A stretch of DNA of 64,000 nt from NCBI GenBank assembly GCA_000531095.1, contig HG799472.1, forward strand, positions 44,126 through 108,125, given 5' to 3'. The stretch comes from Gemmata massiliana. Its GTDB lineage: Bacteria; Planctomycetota; Planctomycetia; Gemmatales; Gemmataceae. Below the pieces are notes generated by a model. The model saw only the letters and a program-made list of their open reading frames with translations. It was not told where the DNA came from and did not search any database. Position numbers and translations under genes: made by a program. Below, piece after piece: positions 8,655-16,419 of the stretch. Each line of letters starts with the position of its first letter. The first letter of the stretch is position 1.

Positions 8655-9002
8655 TCACACCAAGCGCCAAACCACGCCCACAACTCCGAATAACAGCACC
8701 AGTCCGAAGCAACCCTTGTTAATGACTTTCGGGGGAGCAGCAATCGCACGCAGCTCGGCTTCGGCCTCGTCGCAGGCGCGGATGTAGCCGTCGCGGTCGT
8801 CGATGTGCTTGTAGTCCGACTCGTGGACGATCTTGTTCCGCACGGTCGCGACGAACCGGATCTTCCGCACCAGGGGTTGCGGGAGCCGGTTCTGCACGCT
8901 CGTCACCTTATCGTGCAAGCCCTTACCGGTCGCATTGAAGGCTTGCTCCAGAAGCGCTTCCAGCGCTTTGGTCCGCGTGATGGCCAGTTCGATGTCACTC
9001 AT
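8655..9002 (-). CDS. Small HEPN-like protein with membrane tail
   Basis: The 115-residue product is helical, with LEALLEQAFNATGKGLHDKV near the start and RKIRFVATVRNKIVHESDY in the middle. The RNKIVH segment fits the R-x4-H motif of HEPN/DUF4145-like folds. HEPN domains can be RNases, but many are inactive or structural. The last 20 residues (GCFGLVLLFGVVGVVWRLV) form a probable transmembrane helix, so the protein may be tail-anchored. The ATG at 9002 fits the start of the fold. No toxin or antitoxin partner is adjacent, so a toxin role is not supported. The family call is by motif only. Confidence 0.55.
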   Translation of the reverse strand: MSDIELAITRTKALEALLEQAFNATGKGLHDKVTSVQNRLPQPLVRKIRFVATVRNKIVHESDYKHIDDRDGYIRACDEAEAELRAIAAPPKVINKGCFGLVLLFGVVGVVWRLV

Positions 9003-9177
9003 GGGCTATTTCTTACCCAAAAGGCGATCAACGACCCAGCATTCACCGGCCCGAATCTGCTGGGGCTTTCACACGGTCACTGGGTTCGGTAACGAGGCGA
9101 GGGCCGGCAGTTTACACGTGTGTGGGTGGAGGGTTATCATCCGCTTTCGCCCGCTCGTTCACTCCCAGGGGGCGCCA

Positions 9178-10335
9178 ATGCCACGGTTCAGCTTCAAACT
9201 CGTCCTCGCGCTAATTGCTCTCGGAACTGTCGCTGAGGGCGCGCGAGCGATTTATATGCGGGTCGAAACCGATAAAGTCCCGGTCGGGCGCCTCGCGAAG
9301 AACCTCGAAGAGGTCGTCAAGAAGAACCCGAAGGACGCGAACGCGATCCTGAACTTGGCCCGCGTTCATGCGATGGCCTATTCGCTGCGTTCCGAGGACG
9401 TGCCGGTCGACAAGAAGGCGCCCGATTCCATTTGGTTCGGGTACGAATCACCCTTTGTACCGTTCCGCTCGGTTGTGAAGGTCGATGACAAGGAGAGGCT
9501 CAAGGCCGCTCAGGAGCACCTGAAGACCGCCATCAAGCTCTACGAGGATGCGATCAAACTGGCCCCGGACGACCTGCGTGCGAAGCTCGGGCACGCATGG
9601 CTGCTCTCGCAGACCGACAAGAAAGACGACGCGATCAAGGCGCTGCGCGAGGTGATCGATGAGGGGTGGAAGAAGGACAAGGACTTGAAGGCTCTCGGCC
9701 TCGGTGGGCACACAATCACGGCCGAGGGTGCCGGTTACCTGATCCCGCTCCTCGACAAGGAGAAGGACAAGGACGAGATCGCGACTCTGACCGAGCGCAT
9801 GAACACGCTGAAGAAACTCCCGCGCCCGGTTACGCCGATCGCCGTGCCCTTAAAAGACGGACTCACTGCGGCCGACCTCGAAGACCGCAACGCGAGTGTC
9901 GTGTTCGATGCAGATGGTACCGGTCTTCAGAAGAAATGGACGTGGATTAACGCGAACGCGGCGTGGCTCGTTCACGATCCGAAACGTGGCGGGAAGGTCA
10001 CTTCCGCACTCCAGATGTTCGGCGGCGTCACGTTCTGGCTGTTCTGGGATACGGGCTACGACGCGCTCGCTTCTCTCGACGACAACGGCGACGGAGTCAT
10101 TGCCGGCAAGGAACTGGATGGTTTGTCACTGTGGCACGACGCGAACGGCAACGGCTTGTGCGACCCGGGCGAAGTGAAGCCGCTATCCGAACACGGCATC
10201 GTGTCGCTGTCGTGCAAGTTCACCCGCGACCAAAAGCACCCGGACCGGATCGCGTACTCGAAACTGGGTGTCACGTTCAAGGACGGCACCACGCGGCCAA
10301 CGTTCGACTTGGTGCTGCACCCCGCAAAGAAGTGA
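9178..10335 (+). CDS. Exported TPR protein with EF-hand-like loop
   Basis: The 385-residue product has an N-terminal signal-anchor (FKLVLALIALGTVAEGA). A TPR-like helical region spans about residues 35-165 (KNPKDANAILNLARVHAM, then HLKTAIKLYEDAIKLAPDD). Further on lies SLDDNGDGVIAGKELDGLSL, a canonical EF-hand calcium-binding loop. It is followed by WHDANGNGLCDPGEV, a second dockerin/EF-hand-like loop. It probably sits in the periplasm or on the surface and binds calcium. The start at 9178 replaces the longer frame from 8833, which would read through the opposite gene. The partner and function are unknown. Confidence 0.7.
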   Translation: MPRFSFKLVLALIALGTVAEGARAIYMRVETDKVPVGRLAKNLEEVVKKNPKDANAILNLARVHAMAYSLRSEDVPVDKKAPDSIWFGYESPFVPFRSVVKVDDKERLKAAQEHLKTAIKLYEDAIKLAPDDLRAKLGHAWLLSQTDKKDDAIKALREVIDEGWKKDKDLKALGLGGHTITAEGAGYLIPLLDKEKDKDEIATLTERMNTLKKLPRPVTPIAVPLKDGLTAADLEDRNASVVFDADGTGLQKKWTWINANAAWLVHDPKRGGKVTSALQMFGGVTFWLFWDTGYDALASLDDNGDGVIAGKELDGLSLWHDANGNGLCDPGEVKPLSEHGIVSLSCKFTRDQKHPDRIAYSKLGVTFKDGTTRPTFDLVLHPAKK

Positions 10336-10442
10336 AGGTAGTTCGTCGCTCGGTGCGGCGCGGTGGGTATCGCCTCGCGCCGGGTACGGTTTTGCTTCGA
10401 GTTCGGGGTACCGACGAACTGCACTTGCTGCGAGCAGTTTGG

Positions 10443-11090
10443 TCACTCGGGGAGATCGAATGCGTGCTGAAACCGTTGAAGGTTATCGAGGATGCCTCGT
10501 TTCTGCACGAGCGACATCATTCGGTCGCGCAGCGGGGTGGGGCACTTCGCACGGTCGGCTGCGCGCGACTGCTCGAAAGACCAATCACTCAAAAGACGTG
10601 CCGCGCCCAGTAACTCGGTTTCTGTGGCACTTTCTGTCCCAATGGCACGAAGCAGGGAATCAATGGGGTACTCCATTAACAGCCGTCGGGCCGCAGACTC
10701 GTAGGACGGAAATCCGCTCCACGGCCCGGCTCCGGAGCCAAGCCAGTGGTACAAAGCCCGAATGCGAGAGCGCGCGTCTGGAACTCCGGTGGTCAATAAA
10801 GATCGCGCCGTACTGATATCATCGCCGTATTGCCCGAACCCGTCCGGCCACAGCGCACGCAGGCACTCCGGCATTGCTTGACGCCACTGTTCGATTTGCT
10901 GTTGGCGCTCGATCTCGCGCTGCTCATCTTGTTCACGTTGCTGCTGTGCGTCGGGAATGCCGTGCTCGACGAGCCAGTTTTCCAATCGCCGGCGATCGGC
11001 TAACCGCGCGTCGTGCTTCCAATATTCGGCCAGCGGATCGCCATCCAGTAGAGGAGCGCGAGAGTCGAGAGGTGTTCGTCCCCCGCCCAC
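10443..11090 (-). CDS. C-terminal part of a two-frame protein, unknown
   Basis: This frame encodes up to 215 residues, from a GTG at 11090. The convincing part begins near GDPLAEYWKHDARLADRRRLENWL. It has a Gln/Glu-rich helix (QQQREQDEQREIERQQQIEQW) and a helical C-terminal half. I do not recognise a family. It overlaps the frame at 11000-11419 by 91 bases, and the first residues (GGGRTPLDSRAP) look like shadow reading. The likeliest explanation is one gene of about 320 residues with a frameshift near 11045-11060. Two overlapping genes are possible, but no ribosome-binding site supports a start here. Confidence 0.5.
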   Translation of the reverse strand: MGGGRTPLDSRAPLLDGDPLAEYWKHDARLADRRRLENWLVEHGIPDAQQQREQDEQREIERQQQIEQWRQAMPECLRALWPDGFGQYGDDISTARSLLTTGVPDARSRIRALYHWLGSGAGPWSGFPSYESAARRLLMEYPIDSLLRAIGTESATETELLGAARLLSDWSFEQSRAADRAKCPTPLRDRMMSLVQKRGILDNLQRFQHAFDLPE

Positions 11091-11419
11091 AACTCCAATT
11101 GGTGGTCCTCGATCGACAGCAGGTGCCCGAACGAGTCGGGATCTTCAACAATACGCAGCGCCTCACGAAGTGAGGCGAGCCTCGCCGGATCGGAAATGTC
11201 GAGGCGCAACACATCGAACTGAAAGATGCGATTCTCGTCGACGCGCGAGGCAAACAATTTGATTCGCGTCGTGCGGGAGAGGACCGAGTCGAGCGCTGCT
11301 TGTGTCGGATCGGGCGCGACTGAAGCCAAATAGTCGGCCGTCGCCCGATCCATAGCGCCCGTAACGCGTCCCTGCGCGTCGACCATTGGAATAAACAGTT
11401 CGTCAGATTCCTCGGCCAT
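11000..11419 (-). CDS. N-terminal part of a two-frame protein, unknown
   Basis: The 139-residue frame starts at an ATG (11419) and reads MAEESDELFIPMVDAQGRVTG, then a region with DVLRLDISDPARLASLREAL and ELWAGDEHLSTLALL. After LALL it continues for only about 15 residues (YWMAIRWPNIGSTTRG) before a stop. At the same position the neighbouring frame reads a smooth continuation (DGDPLAEYWKHDARLADRR). This suggests a one- or two-base indel near 11045-11060. I do not recognise the fold. It could be a broken gene, a sequencing error, or, less likely, a site of programmed frameshifting. Confidence 0.5.
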   Translation of the reverse strand: MAEESDELFIPMVDAQGRVTGAMDRATADYLASVAPDPTQAALDSVLSRTTRIKLFASRVDENRIFQFDVLRLDISDPARLASLREALRIVEDPDSFGHLLSIEDHQLELWAGDEHLSTLALLYWMAIRWPNIGSTTRG

Positions 11420-11607
11420 TTCGTGCTCCGAATTAGGTCACGTCCTTGCAACGACGGCTCTAGCGCTACACACGGGCCATATTGGAGCCGAGAGGCGGAG
11501 AGGTTGGCTTGCCGCCGGAATGTAGGGGTTATAGTATCACAGTTCGCGGTGGTCGGTGCCCTGTCGCCCCGACCCCGAACACTGAACACCGAACACCGAA
11601 CACGACA

Positions 11608-11841
11608 ATGTCCATCGATAAGAGCCTGAAGCGCAAAGCCGGCATGTCTCGTCAACGGTGCGTCCTCACTCGCGCCGAACGCATCGCGAAGATGCTGGAG
11701 AACGGCAAGTTCGGGACCGACAGCAGCCCCTACGGGCTGCCGAAGACCCGCGTTCAGAAGGTCGCGCTGAAGAAGAAGGTCAAGAAGGAAGCGGCCGAAG
11801 GCGACGCGGCCCCCGCGGCCGGCAAGGGCGGGAAGAAGTAG
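11608..11841 (+). CDS. Small basic protein (TIGR04137-like)
   Basis: The 77-residue product (MSIDKSLKRKAGMSRQRCVLTRAERIAKML...) matches the small basic protein family restricted to Chlamydiae, Verrucomicrobia and Planctomycetes. Its conserved core is 'SLDKSL-x-x-G-x-L-x-R-x-RNVLTRAERI-x-x-L'. The C-terminal third is Lys/Ala/Gly-rich. The function is not established; its size and charge suggest ribosome or nucleic-acid association. The start was moved to the ATG at 11608, which gives the exact family N-terminus. The upstream 40 bases carry a short tandem GAACACCGAAC-type repeat. Confidence 0.85.
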   Translation: MSIDKSLKRKAGMSRQRCVLTRAERIAKMLENGKFGTDSSPYGLPKTRVQKVALKKKVKKEAAEGDAAPAAGKGGKK

Positions 11842-11928
11842 TTGCGGTTCTCGGGGTGTCGGTTCCAGTAAGGTATTGAGGGGATTCGTCCCTCGGATGC
11901 CGCGAACTGTTACCGATACCCTTGAACC

Positions 11929-13233
11929 ATGCCACTCGCGTACATTGCTCTCGGTTCCAACCTCGGCGACCGCTGGGGCACGCTCTCGGCCGCGGTTCAG
12001 CGCCTTCGGGCCGAACCGGGTTTGCGCGTGGTCACGCGGTCCGGGTTCTACGAAACGGCCCCGGTCGATTGTCCGCCCGGGGTCGGCGAATTTCTGAACG
12101 CGGTCGTCGGCGTTGAGACGGACCGCTCCCCTCACGATCTGCTCCAGTTCCTGCACCAAGTCGAACACCAATTCGGGCGCATTCGCACGGAAACTAACGC
12201 CCCGCGCACGCTCGATCTCGATCTCGTCCTGTACGACGACGCGGTTATCAACACCCCGGAACTGCTCGTCCCGCACCCGCGGGCACACGATCGCGCGTTC
12301 GTGCTCGTACCGCTGGCTGAGATCGCTCCCGACGTCGTTCACCCGGTACTAAAGAAGACGATCCGAGAACTCGCGGCCGCGCTCGCACGTGACGACGTGC
12401 GTGTGCTATCCGCACCGGGCCGACCGCCCGCGCGCGAACTATCCGGACTGCGAGCGCTCGTCACCGGGTCCACATCAGGCATCGGCCGGGCCATTGCGAC
12501 CGCGTTCGCGGAGCACGGTGCCGATGTGGTGCTTCACGGGCGCGGGTTTATTCCGCCGCTCGGTGCCGCGAGCGAAGACGAAATGACCGCGTTCGGGATC
12601 GGTACAGAGGCAATTTTGCGCTCGTACCGCGATCGAGGCGTTCGTGCTGTGGGTATTGGGGAAGATCTGAGCACGCCGGGCGCTGCGGAACGTCTCGCGG
12701 CCCGCGCGTGGGATGCCTTTGGTGGCCTCGACGTCCTCGTGTGCAACGCGGGTGCGGACACGCTGACCGGCGCTGCGGCGAAATGGTCCTTCGACGAGAA
12801 ACTGGACGCGCTACTCGCCATCGATCTGAAAGCGACGATGCGCCTGTCACGCGACATCGGCACGCGCATGAAAGAGCGCGGGCGCGGGTGCATCATCACC
12901 ATCGGCTGGGATCAGGCCGAAACGGGCATGGAGGGCGACAGCGGGCAACTGTTTGCGGCCGTGAAAGGTGCCGTGACGTGTTTTACACGCAGTCTCGCAC
13001 TCTCGCTGGCGCCGGAAATTCGTGTGAACTGCATCGCGCCGGGGTGGATTCGGACCGCGTGGGGGGAAACGGCTTCCTCGGTGTGGCAGGACCGCGTGCG
13101 CGATGAAACGCCGTTGGAAGTGTGGGGGCTACCCGAGGACATCGCTACCACGGTTCGGTGGCTGGCGAGCCCGGCTGCCGCGTTCGTCACCGGTCAAACG
13201 ATCCGCGTCAACGGCGGGGCGGTACGGGCGTGA
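11929..13233 (+). CDS. folK: FolK-SDR fusion protein
   Basis: Residues 1-155 are 6-hydroxymethyl-7,8-dihydropterin pyrophosphokinase, which supplies the pterin for folate synthesis. Its hallmarks are YIALGSNLGDR, RTLDLDLVLYDD and PHPRAHDRAFVLVPLAEIAPD. Residues 175-434 are a short-chain dehydrogenase/reductase with TGSTSGIG for NADP(H) and a CNAG motif. In the SDR half the catalytic Ser is replaced by Trp327 (ITIGWD) and the Tyr of YxxxK by Phe342 (FAAVK); Lys346 remains. The fusion suggests a pterin- or folate-related SDR such as the FolM/PTR1 group, but the missing residues argue for altered or lost activity. The start ATG matches the FolK N-terminus. Confidence 0.88.
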   Translation: MPLAYIALGSNLGDRWGTLSAAVQRLRAEPGLRVVTRSGFYETAPVDCPPGVGEFLNAVVGVETDRSPHDLLQFLHQVEHQFGRIRTETNAPRTLDLDLVLYDDAVINTPELLVPHPRAHDRAFVLVPLAEIAPDVVHPVLKKTIRELAAALARDDVRVLSAPGRPPARELSGLRALVTGSTSGIGRAIATAFAEHGADVVLHGRGFIPPLGAASEDEMTAFGIGTEAILRSYRDRGVRAVGIGEDLSTPGAAERLAARAWDAFGGLDVLVCNAGADTLTGAAAKWSFDEKLDALLAIDLKATMRLSRDIGTRMKERGRGCIITIGWDQAETGMEGDSGQLFAAVKGAVTCFTRSLALSLAPEIRVNCIAPGWIRTAWGETASSVWQDRVRDETPLEVWGLPEDIATTVRWLASPAAAFVTGQTIRVNGGAVRA

Positions 13234-13274
13234 AGTGGGTGCTGTCCTGACCGATTCCAATTGTTCGTGAGATT

Positions 13275-13319
13275 GCCCACGGTCGACGGCTCGGTTCTTC
13301 CGTCCGTTGATCGTGGGGC
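13275..13319. terminator. Hairpin between convergent genes
   Basis: Arms at about 13275-13289 and 13304-13319 pair with one bulge around a short loop. They lie in the 100-base gap between the FolK-SDR gene and the lipoprotein gene that meets it. A short TTTTT run follows at 13332 on the plus strand, so this probably ends the FolK-SDR transcript. Confidence 0.5.
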
Positions 13320-13335
13320 CTGGATTCCGTTCTTT

Positions 13336-13536
13336 TTAGGGAGGGGAAACGGGGGCGGGGGCTTTAGAACCATCACCCGGACCCTGTTTCGGCGCGGGAC
13401 CGGCACCCGCACCCATGGGCTTCGGGGTGTTCGGGTCAATCGGCTTCAGGTTTTTGTTCGGATCGTCGTCCTTGCCGCAGCCCGCGGCAAGTGCTACGAA
13501 CGCGGCCAAAAGCACCGGGAATGTGAAACGCTTCAT
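13336..13536 (-). CDS. Small lipoprotein, unknown function
   Basis: The 66-residue product has a clean lipoprotein signal (FPVLLAAFVALAAGCGKDDD, Cys about residue 20). It is followed by a disordered Pro/Gly/Lys tail (PNTPKPMGAGAGPAPKQG). The ATG at 13536 has a GGAGG a few bases upstream, so the longer frame to 13677 is rejected. It lies just downstream of a DUF1559 gene, the same arrangement as the lipoprotein at 1793, with a terminator between. This pairing of DUF1559 and small lipoprotein seems deliberate, but its meaning is unknown. Confidence 0.7.
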   Translation of the reverse strand: MKRFTFPVLLAAFVALAAGCGKDDDPNKNLKPIDPNTPKPMGAGAGPAPKQGPGDGSKAPAPVSPP

Positions 13537-13565
13537 ATCGCCTCCGTGAGAACTAAAATAAAGAG

Positions 13566-13590
13566 CCGACCGGGAGCAATGCCCGGTCGG
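13566..13590 (-). terminator. Rho-independent terminator after DUF1559 gene
   Basis: A perfect nine-base stem (13566-13574 with 13582-13590) closes a seven-base loop, and the minus strand continues with CTCTTTATTTTA. It lies 20 bases past the end of the DUF1559 gene at 13611. Confidence 0.75.
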
Positions 13591-13610
13591 ATTTTTGACA
13601 GTCGTTTCGA

Positions 13611-14684
13611 TCAGTTGATCGCGTCGGTCGGCGTATCCCCGTCGCGGCTCCCAGCGTAACGCTGGAGGGCGTCCCACGAGGTGTTCGTGCGATTGGCAAT
13701 TTCGGCGGCCGAGGTCGGCAGCGCGTTCCCGGAGCGGAGACTGCGAACGGACCCGTCACAGAAAACCGCGTTGATGATGCCGGTGTGGAAACTGCTGGCC
13801 GAGTAGAAGCCCGGCCGGCTGGTCGCCGACCAGTACAGCGGCATCCCGGTCGCGCTCATCCACGCGGTGCTCCAGGTCCGTGCACCGAGCGGGCCACTGG
13901 AGGCCCCGGAGTTCGCGAAGTCGCCGGTGTACTCGAAGAACGCGATCGTGTTCGAGGAACCGTCGGTGATGCCGATGATCGTCGTGCGGTTTTCGTAGGT
14001 GAACGGGCCGGCGTGGGCCGCGTAGAACGGTTGAGAGAGGCTGGCCGTGTTGGTGACGTTGTATTGGCCGAGCGTACCCGCGTTGGGCATGTAGTTCGTC
14101 AGCCCCGGCAGCCCGCCCGCGTTAATAAGAGAGGACGAAGTGTAGCCGCCCCCGCTCCCCGCACCGGACTGCGTGGCGCCGCCCGACGAGCTGATGTTCC
14201 CTTGACCGATGTTGGTCGCGATGGCGCCAGAAGCCTCGTACAGCGACGGGTCGGACGGGCACTCGAACATCTTGACCCGGTTGCGGCTCACGGAGAACGT
14301 TGACGGCCAGAAGGCCACGAGCCAGTCGCCACCGTCGATCGGACTGGTCGTCACACTGGACGGGACCAGATTGTAGATCCGGGGGTCGAGTTGCTTGTAG
14401 ATGTTCTCCTGCTCCACATACGGGAGCAACTGAACCAGCGGCCCGACGAGCGTCCAGCGGTTCTTGCTGTACGGGATGACCCCGTTCGCGCTCTCGAAAT
14501 TGTGTACGGCCAGACCGATCTGCTTCATATTGTTCTGGCACTTCATGCGAGCCGCGGCTTCGCGGACCTTCTGCACGGCCGGGAGCAACAAACCGATGAG
14601 GATCGCGATAATGGCGATCACCACCAACAGCTCGATCAGCGTGAAGGCGCTGCGGCTGCGATTCGGACGGGTACCGGGCATCAT
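13611..14684 (-). CDS. DUF1559 prepilin-like protein
   Basis: The 357-residue product is a second DUF1559 protein. The type IV prepilin motif ([20 protein letters not shown]) is at residues 12-31. The [23 protein letters not shown] helix follows, and the C-terminus ends in [21 protein letters not shown], the family signature. It should be exported and may assemble in a pseudopilus-like structure. The two adjacent ATGs at 14684 and 14681 are both possible starts; a GGAG lies five and eight bases upstream respectively. Sequence between the two window members differs outside the ends, so they are old paralogues rather than a recent duplication. Confidence 0.9.
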   Translation of the reverse strand: MMPGTRPNRSRSAFTLIELLVVIAIIAILIGLLLPAVQKVREAAARMKCQNNMKQIGLAVHNFESANGVIPYSKNRWTLVGPLVQLLPYVEQENIYKQLDPRIYNLVPSSVTTSPIDGGDWLVAFWPSTFSVSRNRVKMFECPSDPSLYEASGAIATNIGQGNISSSGGATQSGAGSGGGYTSSSLINAGGLPGLTNYMPNAGTLGQYNVTNTASLSQPFYAAHAGPFTYENRTTIIGITDGSSNTIAFFEYTGDFANSGASSGPLGARTWSTAWMSATGMPLYWSATSRPGFYSASSFHTGIINAVFCDGSVRSLRSGNALPTSAAEIANRTNTSWDALQRYAGSRDGDTPTDAIN

Positions 14685-15068
14685 TGAGTCTCCGAGTTGG
14701 AACGCGCATCGTAGCCGAAAGAGAATAAGCAGAAATAGCTTTCGGCGTACCTAAACGGGCTCCCGATTACGCCGGCTGTACCGGCGAACGAAAAAAGAGC
14801 AAAAAGACCGGGAGGGTGGGGCGGAGGAGAGAGAGAGTTGATGGCAGATACATGTGGCTTGCAAAGCCACAAAGCGAGTCATCAACAGTTAAAACATTCT
14901 CCGCGGTAACCGATACTATTTTCGTCCAATTTCGCTGCACGTCAATCGCATTTTTCACCAATTTCACATCTCCGGCCCGTGTTTCAGATGAGGCGATAAC
15001 TATTAGATCGTATAGTGTTGAAGTGATAGATGGCGCAGATTGCTCAGGAACCGAGCGCATAGCACACG
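14685..15068. other. AT-rich gap, no convincing gene
   Basis: This 384-base gap is markedly less GC-rich than its surroundings, especially 14830-15110. Open frames exist on both strands (for example 14767-15099 minus and 14816-15118 plus). Neither has a recognisable protein pattern or start signal, and each overlaps the end of the ATP-grasp gene. It should contain the promoter of the DUF1559 gene. Confidence 0.45.
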
Positions 15069-15884
15069 TTATTTGTATAATCGCCAATTTATTGCGCATT
15101 GAGATGTGGCGCGAATAATGCTAACTAGGTCGCACGCATAAATCCACGAACAGCTAAAGCTGTTCAGTTCGACGAGTCGTAAGCCATCGGTCGATTCGCA
15201 CACATCGAGTATGAAGACATCGTCTGGTCGCCATCCGACCGTTTCAAACATTGCATTGGCAAAAGTGAGCGCTTCGTTCGGGCAGCCCGCGGCAACGGAT
15301 CTGGTGCCGCCTTCCGCGTACCGATTCGCGGCGATCACCTCGTTGTGCGCAACAACCAACCGCCATTCAGCTCCGAGTTCGCGCGGCCCCGCGACCACGA
15401 TCTTCGTTTCGGGATCGTACCGCGTCGGGGCGGGTGCGGTCTCGAAGTCGTCTTCCGCGATCAGTCGCCCGACGAACAGCTTGTGAACACTCGTGGGCCG
15501 CGCGAACACGTACCCGTTGCGGCCGAACGTATGAAACAGTCTCTCCTTCTTGCGAATCGCGCCCGCACCCGTAATGATTTCGTGCCGTTGATTGAGCAGA
15601 AAATCGGCGAAGTGCGGGTAGTATGCCGTGCAATCGAGGTTCTCCGGCGAGCACCACCCGCCGGGCGTCCAGCCGAGCCGGAGTATCGCGTGCCGGACGG
15701 TGGGGTACGTGCCGTAGGTGATCGCACACGAACCGGGCGGCAGCGGGGGCGGTCCCTTCACGATCTCGCGGTACGTGACGAACCGGCATTCCATCCCCTG
15801 GCGCCTCACCTCGGCCGCAAACGGCTCGATCTCGGAACCGTACACACCGGACTCGATGAGCCAATTAAGGTGGTGCGTTTTCAT
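15069..15884 (-). CDS. ATP-grasp domain protein (DUF4343-like)
   Basis: The 271-residue product resembles the ATP-grasp DUF4343 family, which is predicted to ligate a carboxylate to an amine but has no known substrate. Visible features are KLFVGRLIAEDDFETAPAP, ELGAEWRLVVAHNEVIAANRYAEGG (a RimK/ATP-grasp-like strand) and DVFILDVCESTDGLRLVELNSFSCSWIYACD. The last has the Asp and the Glu-x-Asn that bind Mg-ATP. The ATG at 15884 overlaps the end of the upstream gene by 20 bases, which indicates translational coupling. The last 20 residues run into the AT-rich gap. It is the third gene of a compact operon with a HEPN-like and an unknown protein. Confidence 0.65.
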   Translation of the reverse strand: MKTHHLNWLIESGVYGSEIEPFAAEVRRQGMECRFVTYREIVKGPPPLPPGSCAITYGTYPTVRHAILRLGWTPGGWCSPENLDCTAYYPHFADFLLNQRHEIITGAGAIRKKERLFHTFGRNGYVFARPTSVHKLFVGRLIAEDDFETAPAPTRYDPETKIVVAGPRELGAEWRLVVAHNEVIAANRYAEGGTRSVAAGCPNEALTFANAMFETVGWRPDDVFILDVCESTDGLRLVELNSFSCSWIYACDLVSIIRATSQCAINWRLYK

Positions 15885-16419
15885 GTGCGGTAGTGGGAGG
15901 AAGGATGACCGCTAAGAAGCGACTCAATCGGTCATACGCGGCCTCTGGCTCGACGGTCGCAGGGGGCTCGTTTCGGCGCCCGTGGGCGACCCAATTGCGG
16001 TAGCGCCGCACTTGATTGACTTGTTCGACCAGGTCCGCGTAACCGGCTGTCTTAAATGGGTCCAGTACGCGAAAGAAGCTGCCGCTCTCAATGGCTTCGC
16101 AAGCGTCCTTTGCGGCGTGCTGTAGCGCCGCGTGGCGGAGTTGTTCGACCTCGGGTTTCACCTCGGCGAGCACGGCCTCGCGCACCGTTGCTTCAAACAC
16201 CGAGAACAACACCAACACGGCCAAATCGTCGACGTGCTCTGTGACAAAAATCGCTCGAGTGGCAAGTTGTTCGGGATCGAGATCTCGAATAAACGCATCG
16301 CGACCGACCGAGCCATCCCAGGGCAGGTCTGCCCAATGTTTTTCCGCGAACCGTTTGACGAGCTTCGCTTGTTGGCGGATACCCTCGTACCAGCGCCATG
16401 CGTCATCGAGACTCATCAT
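15865..16419 (-). CDS. HEPN-like protein in overlapping operon
   Basis: The 184-residue product is mostly helical. It contains TEHVDDLAVLVLFSVFEATVREAVLAEV in the middle and QVNQVRRYRNWVAHGRRNEPPAT near residue 140. The RNWVAH segment fits the R-x4-H motif of HEPN domains, many of which are RNases in toxin-antitoxin, CRISPR and abortive-infection systems. It starts four bases inside the upstream gene (ATGA overlap) and overlaps the ATP-grasp gene by 20 bases. The order unknown-HEPN-ATP-grasp does not match a system I know. The RNase role is inference from motif and context only. Confidence 0.55.
   Translation of the reverse strand: MMSLDDAWRWYEGIRQQAKLVKRFAEKHWADLPWDGSVGRDAFIRDLDPEQLATRAIFVTEHVDDLAVLVLFSVFEATVREAVLAEVKPEVEQLRHAALQHAAKDACEAIESGSFFRVLDPFKTAGYADLVEQVNQVRRYRNWVAHGRRNEPPATVEPEAAYDRLSRFLAVILPPTTAHENAPP

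Noticed and set aside
10933..12342. 469-residue minus-strand frame
   Set aside because: It crosses the small basic protein and the FolK region antisense and shows no protein pattern.
14767..15118. Opposed frames in the AT-rich pocket
   Set aside because: Both overlap the end of the ATP-grasp gene, lack start signals and mirror each other.
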